Assembly: GCA_900491605.1 (NCBI GenBank)
Contig: UESW01004771.1
Span: 602,958-666,957 of the forward strand
Source of the DNA: Calamus simplicifolius
Lineage: Eukaryota; Streptophyta; Magnoliopsida; Arecales; Arecaceae
Direction: 5' to 3'
Length of the DNA stretch: 64,000 bases
Part shown: one piece after another, positions 57,400 to 64,000 of the stretch
Layout of the letters: each line of letters opens with the position of its first letter
Numbering within the stretch: position 1 is the first letter of the stretch
Notes under the pieces: model-generated
The model's input: the letters and a program-made list of their open reading frames with translations, nothing else
The model's database searches: none
What the model was told of the DNA's origin: nothing
Made by a program: the position numbers and the translations under genes

Positions 57400-58839
57400 T
57401 ATTTAACTTGCATTCAAAGGATTTGTGACCTTTTTCATTACATTTAAAAATTATTTACTTGGTTGGCTTTTAAAAAATTTTTATTTCTGTTTTTTAGTGT
57501 TATATCCTAAACCAGCTTTGTCAAAAACAGCTTTTTGACTATTAGGATCATGTTAAGTTTTTGAACTTATGTGAATTTCTCAACAATATTTTTATATTTT
57601 CAATTTCTTTCTTTCTTTTTTTATTAAAGCTTTTTCTTGTTCCTTTTAATCTTTTAACTTTTAATTTCTTGAAGAGTTAATTCTTATTTTTCTCTTTAAG
57701 CTAAATTTAAATTTTCATTTTCAAAATTTTTTTTTTAAAATTTAAATCAATCATAAGTTCATTGAAAGCCTCAAACATTTCATCAAATGTAAAATCATCG
57801 AGTTTCAGAACTTACCTCATCGTTGTCGTCGTGGCCATGAAGCAAATATTGGCAACTTCCTTTTTCTTCTTCTTGAAAGAAGATTCTTCAGACCATGTTG
57901 CCATATATGCTTTCTTCTTTTTCTTGTAGGCCTTTTTCAAAGGACAATCATATCTGAAATGCCCTGGCTTTTACACTCATAACATACAAGGGCTCTTTTC
58001 TTTTTCTTTGTCCTTTCTTTCTCCTTTCTCCTTCCATTTTTTCCAAATTTCTTTTGGAAGGGCTCATTTTTCATAAATTTCTTGGCCAAGAGAGCAGTCT
58101 CATCATCTTCATCATTCTTTCATCACTGCTGCTCTTTCCATTTCTGCAGCTTTGAGGGCAATGGTTTTTTCTTTTTGTTTCCTCCTATGCTGCTTCATTG
58201 TCAATTCGTGGGTCATGAAGGATCCTAGAAGCTCCTCTAAAGGTAGTGCATTGAGGTCTTTGGCTTCTTGGATGGCAGTGACTTTTGCTTCCCACGATCT
58301 TGGAAGTGACCTAAGTATTTTGCGACAAGATCAGCATTAGTATAAACTTACCAAGACTTTTCAAACCATTCACAATATCAGTAAATCTAGTGAACATGCA
58401 TGTGATGGTTTCAGTTTGTTCCATTGTAAACAATTCATATTTGTGAACCAAAATATTTATTTTGATTCTTTTACTTGGTTTGTTCCTTCATGTGTAATTT
58501 CCAACCTATCCCAAATTTCTTTAGCGGAATTACAAGTAGAGATTCGGTTGAATTCATTTGAATCTAAGGAACAATATAAAATATTAATGGCTTTAGCATT
58601 AAGTTGAGCCATTCTCCTATCATTATCATTCCAATCCCTTTCGGGTTTAGGAACAATAGTGCCATCAATAAGGTGTGTGGGTGTACTAGGTCCATTAATA
58701 TAACACCCCAAAGCTCATAATCAGAAGCTTGAATGAATATCCTCATTCTAGCTTTCCAATAAGAATAGTTTGAGCCATTAAAAAGGAGGTCTATTCGTAG
58801 AATGACCTTCAGCAAACTAGAACCACTTTGTGTTGCCAT
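57400..58839 (-). pseudogene. Element F gag (degenerate)
   Basis: The start is ATG at 58839 (MATQSGSSLLK), just after the PBS. It carries YWKARMRIFIQASDYELWGV and FNRISTCNSAKEIWDRLEIT in two overlapping frames, so a frameshift is present. Toward lower coordinates come broken Lys/Glu-rich and zinc-knuckle-like parts, heavily T-rich on the plus strand (57560-57760), which shows small deletions. Confidence 0.72.
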
Positions 58840-58901
58840 AATGGATCTTTAGCTCTTGATCGTGAGATCAAACTAAAATGAGCACTAGCTCTGATACCAA
58901 T

Positions 58902-59383
58902 TGTTGGCCCAGATGGCAACCCAAGAGGGGGGGTGAATTGGGTTCTTAAAAATTAACAATTAAAACTTAAAACCAATTAAAGCAAATTAATGCAACAATG
59001 AAAGCACAATGAGAGAGAGAGATAGAGAAAGCACGGCAAACACAAGAAATTTTATAGTGGTTCGGTGCAACCAACACCTACGTCCACTCCCAAGACTCTT
59101 GGGTCCACACTATAATCTCTCTAATTACAGCCGAGTTGTTTTACAAGCTCACAACTCAAACTTGTTGTTTTATACGGGGTCACAACGAACCCAGCTAATT
59201 TTTTCGGGTTCACCAGCACAAAACCCACTGTAAGCTACACTTAGCTTACCCCGAGATTAACAACCTCAACTAATTCAATCTCCTGATTGAATTAGCAAAT
59301 AATAATTTAATAAATATTTTACAGCAATTTTAAAGCTCCTTAAATGAGCAAATATGCAATATAAATGAATAAAGGTTGGAAAA
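58902..59383 (-). repeat. Element F 5' LTR, first part (interrupted by G)
   Basis: It matches the 3' LTR of F from its TGTTGGCCC start to AAAGGTTGGAAAA, then stops at element G. The rest is expected beyond the window. It lacks the 193-bp duplication present in the 3' LTR. Confidence 0.85.
59379..59383. repeat. Predicted target-site duplication of element G, left copy (GAAAA)
   Basis: The five bases before G's LTR. In F's intact 3' LTR the same site reads GGTTGGAAAAGCCCG. The other GAAAA copy, followed by GCCCG, should be found at G's far end. Confidence 0.6.
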
Positions 59384-61085
59384 TGTTGAGAAATTATTGA
59401 AACATAATTGCCCTAACTTTATTGATTTTGATGATTTCCAAAAGCCATGAGTATCTTAAAGAAAACAATGTGTTTATTTATCAAAACCTTGAGCTTATTC
59501 AAATTGAAAGGAATGAACTATCAATGGTTATATCAAATGAGTTTTGAATCATTAGAAATAGAGTTTCAAGTTCTATGCTTAAAAGATTTCAAAAAGGAAT
59601 TTTTACAAATTATATTCAATCGATGAATTCTTGAAACATGTCTTGAATCCATGTTAAACATCATATTTAATGTATTCAAGTCAAATTTATATTTTAAATT
59701 TAATTGGGACAAGTTTTAAAGTCAATCAGAACATTTTTCTGATTTTTGTATCGCTCCCGAGCCGACTCAAGAGTTTCCGAGTCGACTCCCCACTGAGTTT
59801 CTCGAGTCGACCCTTGGTTTTCAAGAGTCGACCCCTGAATTCTTGCGAGCCGACTCCTGTCTGTGCGAGCCGACTCCGCTCAAACAACAGAACCCATGTT
59901 TTTTGAGCACTTCTCGAGTCGACTCCCCGTTTTCCTCGAGTCGACTCCCGACTTTCAGGAGCCGACACTTATGTTTTCGCGAGTCGACCCTTCAATGGTT
60001 TAAAATGTTTCTATTTTTGGTAATCGACCTCGAGCCGACTCCCTCAGAGCTCGAGTCGACTCCGCGAATCTGGGCGCGATTTTTAACGATGACACATCAG
60101 CCCCAACGGTAAGATTTTTGAATAACGGCTATTTTTCCCTGTCTCTAACGGATATATTTTTGCAGATTCTATAAATAGAGGAGTTCTTTTCAAATCAAAA
60201 CAAGAGAAAATCAAAAAGAGAGAAAAGAATATCATTTGAAAAGAGGGAAAAACAGAGCTTATTGGAAAAATCTTTAGCTCAAAGAGAGTGATTCAAAAGG
60301 AGTGAAATCCAAGTGAAAGATTCGTCTACTCCTTCTCATCATTCCACAAAAGCCAGAAGAAAATCCAAGCGTTTCAAAGGTCAAATCTGCGGATTTTCAA
60401 AAGAGGAAAAAGCTTCATCTCAACTCCAAAGCTTCAACGGTCAAGAATCTAGCTGAGGCGTGATTCAACACTTCAAGAGGAGTTGAAGAGAAGAAGGGAG
60501 AAAGCCCAAGCATCTACCATCGGCAAAATTATCAGGCTTTTCTAACCTTATATCATTTTGTACTTAATTTGTATATCTGCTCAAGGGGAGCACTTTATGT
60601 TCAAACACATCTTTATTTGTTTGCTGATTCAATCAGTGGATTGAATTAGTGGAGGTTGGTATACCTCGTTGCAAGCCGGAGTGCTTGTGTTGGGTTAGTT
60701 GTGAGCCCTAAAAAACAACGTGTAGGGTTTTGTGCTGGTAAGCCCGAGTTAAAACCAGCTGGGTTCGTTGTGCACCCGGTAAAACAACAAGTTTGAGTTG
60801 TGAGCTTGTAAAACAACTCGGCTGTAATCTAGAGAGATTATAGTGTGGACCCAAGTGAATCTTGGGAGTGGACGTAGGTGTTGGTTGCACCGAACCACTA
60901 TAAAATTATCTTGTGTTTGCCGTGCCTTATTTTCTCTATCTCTATCTCTCTTATATTTGCTTGTGCATTGCTTATTAGTTATCTCACTTGCACATCTTGC
61001 TAACTAATCAATTAAAGTTAAAAAGTCTTAAATTTTTAAGAACCCAATTCACCCCCCCCCTCTTGGGTTGCCATCTGGGCCAACA
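59384..61085 (+). repeat. Element G 5' LTR (1702 bp)
   Basis: It starts TGTTGAGAAATTATTG and ends CTGGGCCAACA. A TATA box, TATAAATAG, is at 60170-60178, with a GAGTCGACTC/GAGCCGACTC-type cluster upstream at about 59757-60064. A run of C sits near 61052-61060. The last ~100 bp is the reverse complement of the start of F's LTR, as expected for a related element in opposite orientation. Confidence 0.88.
59757..60064. promoter_or_regulatory. Cluster of GAGTCGACTC-type motifs in element G LTR
   Basis: About twelve GAGTCGACTC, GAGCCGACTC or close variants in ~310 bp, ending ~105 bp upstream of the TATA box. This is the same placement as in E and F. Confidence 0.5.
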
Positions 61086-61087
61086 AT

Positions 61088-61099
61088 TGGTATCAGAGC
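61088..61099 (+). other. Primer-binding site of element G (tRNA-iMet type)
   Basis: TGGTATCAGAGC, two bases after the LTR end. Confidence 0.93.
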
Positions 61100-61147
61100 A
61101 AGTGCTCATTTAGAATTTGATCTCACGATCAAGGGCTAAAGATCCAT

Positions 61148-62796
61148 ATGGCAACACAAATTGGTTCAAGTTTTGCTGAAGGTCATTCTACGAATAGACC
61201 TCCACTTTTTAATGGCTCAAACTATTCTTATTGGAAAGCTAGAATGAGGATATTCATTCAAGCTTCTGATTATGAGCTTTGGGGTGTTATAATTAATGGA
61301 CCTAGTACACCCACACACCTTATTGATGGCACTATTGTTCCTAAACCCGAAAGGGATTGGAATGATAATGATAGGAGAATGGCACAACTTAAATGCTAAA
61401 GCCATTAATATTTTATATTGTTCCTTAGATTCAAATGAATTCAACCGAATCTCAACTTGTAATTCCGCAAAAGAAATTTGGGATAGGTTGGAAATACTCA
61501 TGAAGGAACAAACCAAGTAAAGAATCAAAATAAATATTTTGGTTCATAAATATGAATTGTTTACAATGGAACAAACTGAAACCATCACATGCATGTTCAC
61601 TAGATTCACTGATATTGTGAATGGTTTGAAAAGTCTTGGTAGAATTTATACTAATGCTGATCTTGTGCGTAAAATTCTTAGGTCACTACCAAGATCGTGG
61701 GAAGCAAAAGTCACTGCATCCAAGAAGCAAAGGACCTCAATGCACTACCTTAGAGGAGCTTCTAGGATCCTTAATGACCCACGAGCTAACAATGAAGCAG
61801 CATGTTGAGGAGGAAACAAAAAGAAGAAAACTTTGCCCTCAAGACTGCAGAAATGGAAGAGAGCAGCAGTGAAAGTAATGATGAAGATGATGAGGAAACT
61901 GCTCTCTTGGCCAAGAAATTCAGAAGGTTTATGAGAAAAAGGCCCTTCCATAAAAAGAAATTTGGAGCAAGATTTGAAGGAGAAAAGGATAAGAAAAAGG
62001 ACAAGGAGAAAGAAAAAGAAAAAGAGCCCTTGTATGTTATGAGTGCAAAAAGCCAGGGCACTTCAAGTATGACTGTCCTTTACTGAAAAAGGCCTACAAG
62101 AAAAAGAAGAAAGCATATATGGCAACATGGTCTGAAGAATCTTCCTCGTCGGAAGAAGATGAGCAAAAGGAAGTTGCCAATATTTGTTTCATGGCCAACG
62201 ACGACGACAACGACAATGAGGTAAGTTCTGAAAACTCAAATGATGATTTACATTTGATGAAATGTTTGAGGCTTTCAATGAACTTATGATTGATTTTAAA
62301 TCCTTAAAAAGAAGTATAAGTTTTTGAAAAATGATAATATTAGTTTAGCTAAAAGTAAAAATGAATTAGCTTTAGAAGTTAAGAACTAACTAATGAAAAA
62401 GAAGAACTTAGGAAAGAAAGAGATAATCTTAATCAAGAAAAAGATTTATTAAAATCTGAAACTAAAAACTCAACTAAAGATTTAAAAGATCAAATAGAAA
62501 CTTTAGCTTTAGATAAAGAACAGCAAGCTAAAGAAATTGACTCTCTTAAGAAAGATGTTAAAAAATATAAAGACATTGTTGAGAAATTCACTTTAAGTTC
62601 AACTAAACTTAACATGATCCTAGATAGTCAAAAAGCTGTTTTTGACAAAGCTGGTTTAGGATATAACACATTAAGAAAACAGAAATCTCTAAAGAATATT
62701 TTTGTAAAAGCCAACCAAAGTAATATAACTTGTTTTAAATGTAATGAAAAAGGTCACAAATCCTTTGAATGCAAAACATTAAAAACAACAAGTTAA
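61148..62796 (+). pseudogene. Element G gag (frameshifted)
   Basis: ATG at 61148 (MATQIGSSFAEGHSTNRPPL), with NYSYWKARMRIFIQASDYEL. A frameshift occurs at ~61390, then 61539-61808 with FTRFTDIVNGLKSLG, and a basic-acidic part (61802-62086). A Lys/Glu-rich coiled-coil-prone stretch (62330-62600) and a zinc knuckle CFKCNEKGHKSFECK (near 62733) follow. At least four small indels interrupt it. Confidence 0.82.
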
Positions 62797-62893
62797 ATAT
62801 TAAAGCTAAGAAAATATGGGTTCCGAAAGGAACAATTTTTATTGCTGCTAACCATGAAGGACCCAAGAAAGCTTGGGTACCTAAGCATAAAGT

Positions 62894-63205
62894 TTGATGA
62901 TATTGCAGGAATGTCTTGTAGCCAAAAGATCAAAGAAAAAGTGGTACCTTGATAGTGGCTGCTCAAGACATATGACGGGTGACAAAGATGAATTCATCAC
63001 CCTAGAGGAAAAGAAAGGTGGAGTTGTGACGTTTGGCGATAACGGTAAAGGTCAAATTATGGGCCTTGGTAAAGTTCGCATAACTCCATCTATAATTATT
63101 GATAATGTACTTTATGTTAATGGTTTGAAGCATAATCTAATTAGCATAAGTCAATTATGTGATAAAAATTTAATGTTTCATTTAAATCTTCTATATGCAC
63201 TGTAA
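62894..63205 (+). pseudogene. Element G protease region
   Basis: A 103-codon frame with KWYLDSGCSRHMTGDKDEF (active site DSG) and VVTFGDNGKGQIMGLGKV, leading to NLISISQLCD before a break at about 63170. Copia protease plus the pre-integrase linker. Confidence 0.82.
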
Positions 63206-63287
63206 CTAATTCTATTGATGATAGCATTGTATTTACTGGTTATAGACATGGCAATGTTTACTTAGTTGACTTGAAAAATTATCTTTG

Positions 63288-64000
63288 AGTGATCATTGCT
63301 TAATTGCTGACAATGCTAACATAAATGAAATTAGTTGGTTGTGGCATCGTAGATTAGGTCATGCAAGCACACACCTTATTTCAAAACTAATTAAAATGGA
63401 TTTAGTTAAAGGATTACCTAAATTAGATTTTGAAAATAATAAAATATGTGATGCATGTCAATTTGGAAAACAAACTAGAAGTTCTTTTAAATCTAAAAAC
63501 ATTGTTTCAACTTCTAGGGGACTAGAGCTACTTCACATGGACCTATTTGGACCAACTAGAACCACAAGTCTAGGAGGAAAGAAATATGGTCTAGTGATTG
63601 TAGATGATTATTCTAGATATACTTGGGTAATGTTTTTAGCTCACAAAGATGAGACTTTCTCGATGTTCCTGAAATTTTTCAAGAAAGTCACAAATGAGAA
63701 AAACACTACTATAGTATCTCTAAGAAGTGATCATGGAACAGAATTTGAAAATCACTTATTTGAAAATTTCTGCACTGAAAATGGAATTAATCATAATTTT
63801 TCAGCCCCTAGGACTCCACAACAAAATGGTGTAGTTGAAAGAAAAAATAGAACTCTAGAAGACATGGCCCGTACCATGCTATGTGAAAGCAACTTACCAA
63901 AGTATTTTTGGGCGGAAGCAATTAACACAGCATGTTACATCTTAAACAGAGCTTTAATAAGACCAATATTAAAGAAAACACCTTATGAATTATGGAATGA
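63288..64000 (+). CDS. Element G integrase, open to the window end (partial)
   Basis: The frame stays open from about 63288 to the last base. The zinc motif LWHRRLGHASTHLISKL...CDACQFGKQ is followed by the core DLFGPTRTTSLGGKK, VDDYSRYTWVMF and APRTPQQNGVVERKNRTLED, so all three catalytic acidic residues are present. The sequence continues toward RT (YFWAEAINTACYILNRAL). A one-base frameshift at about 63270-63288 cuts it off from the protease frame. This is the longest intact pol segment of the SIRE-like group here. Confidence 0.85.

Larger units (their letters stand above)
50230..59383 (-). mobile_element. Element F: SIRE/Maximus-like Ty1/copia retrotransposon, 5' LTR split by G
   Basis: 3' LTR 50230-51971. 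The interior has PPT, third ORF, RNase H, RT, integrase, protease and gag in minus orientation. Then come a tRNA-iMet PBS (about 58888-58899) and the first 482 bp of the 5' LTR (58902-59383). There the sequence switches to the TGTTGAGAAATT start of element G; the matching 3' LTR sequence continues uninterrupted at about 50920. F sits in the gag of element D. It is related to E across pol, with one identical 70-residue stretch. Confidence 0.88.
35005..64000 (-). mobile_element. Element D: chromovirus-type Ty3/gypsy retrotransposon, interrupted by E, F and G
   Basis: The 3' LTR is at 35005-36199. Upstream of it on the minus strand come integrase with a C-terminal chromodomain (36253-37371), the integrase zinc region plus RNase H (37393-38316) and RT. 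RT is split by element E (38331-38756 and 48843-49147). Protease and gag follow (49202-50224) until element F begins at 50230. Its 5' LTR is not seen and must lie beyond the window. The chromodomain marks it as a chromovirus. The coding region is only lightly damaged, so D is much younger than A. Confidence 0.85.
59384..64000 (+). mobile_element. Element G: SIRE/Maximus-like Ty1/copia retrotransposon, 5' part, truncated by window end
   Basis: 5' LTR 59384-61085, tRNA-iMet PBS at 61088-61099, then gag, protease and integrase on the plus strand. RT onward lies beyond the window. It inserted into F's 5' LTR in the opposite orientation and is the innermost, youngest insertion of this nest. Gag and integrase are close to those of E and F, with fewer breaks in the integrase. 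Confidence 0.9.

Overview
The window is nuclear DNA of a flowering plant. The single host gene (cation/calcium exchanger), plant-type TATA boxes and GT-AG introns, AT-rich spacers with TA/CA microsatellites, and plant-only LTR retrotransposon lineages (Tat-like Ty3/gypsy, chromovirus Ty3/gypsy, SIRE/Maximus-like Ty1/copia) all point this way. Gene style and repeat load suggest a monocot, perhaps a palm, but the species cannot be read from the sequence alone. I see no prokaryotic, organellar or CRISPR-type locus. Boundaries below were found by eye, by matching LTR ends, 5-bp target-site duplications (TSDs), primer-binding sites (PBS) and polypurine tracts (PPT).

Region by region. (1) 643-13841: element A, a complete but decayed 13.2-kb Tat-like Ty3/gypsy element on the minus strand, with TSD GAAAT. 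It carries tandem arrays in its LTRs, a 141-bp array in its 3' untranslated region, and an intron-containing antisense gene on the plus strand. (2) 14058-15794: solo LTR C (TSD AAATT), same family as element B, filled with a ~38-bp tandem array. (3) 15800-19950: AT-rich spacer with one MITE-like inverted repeat. (4) 19995-22193: the CCX gene, apparently one coding exon, broken by a 1-bp frameshift near its N-terminus. (5) 22200-25956: AT-rich spacer with microsatellites. (6) 25962-32573: element B, a pol-less Tat-like element with a ~98-bp tandem array and a nested solo LTR (29739-31010, TSD GCTCC). (7) 32574-34090: spacer with a small unrecognised ORF and a CG microsatellite. (8) 34090 to the window end: a multi-level nest. 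A LINE fragment is interrupted by chromovirus D (minus strand). D is interrupted in its RT domain by SIRE-like copia E (TSD ATGTC) and in its gag by a second SIRE-like copia F. The 5' LTR of F is itself split by a third SIRE-like copia, G (plus strand), which runs off the right edge.

How it fits together. Apart from CCX, almost everything is transposon. A, B and C share a diverged LTR that contains a conserved short hairpin. E, F and G are close relatives, with a third ORF downstream of pol in the two where that part is visible. Short motifs based on the palindrome GAGTCGACTC cluster upstream of their LTR promoters, and again just upstream of the third ORF in E and F. F and G lie head to head and form a large inverted repeat. 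No clearly new molecular system is visible. The observations most worth following are the antisense intron-containing gene, the duplicated motif clusters, the F/G inverted pair and the CCX frameshift.
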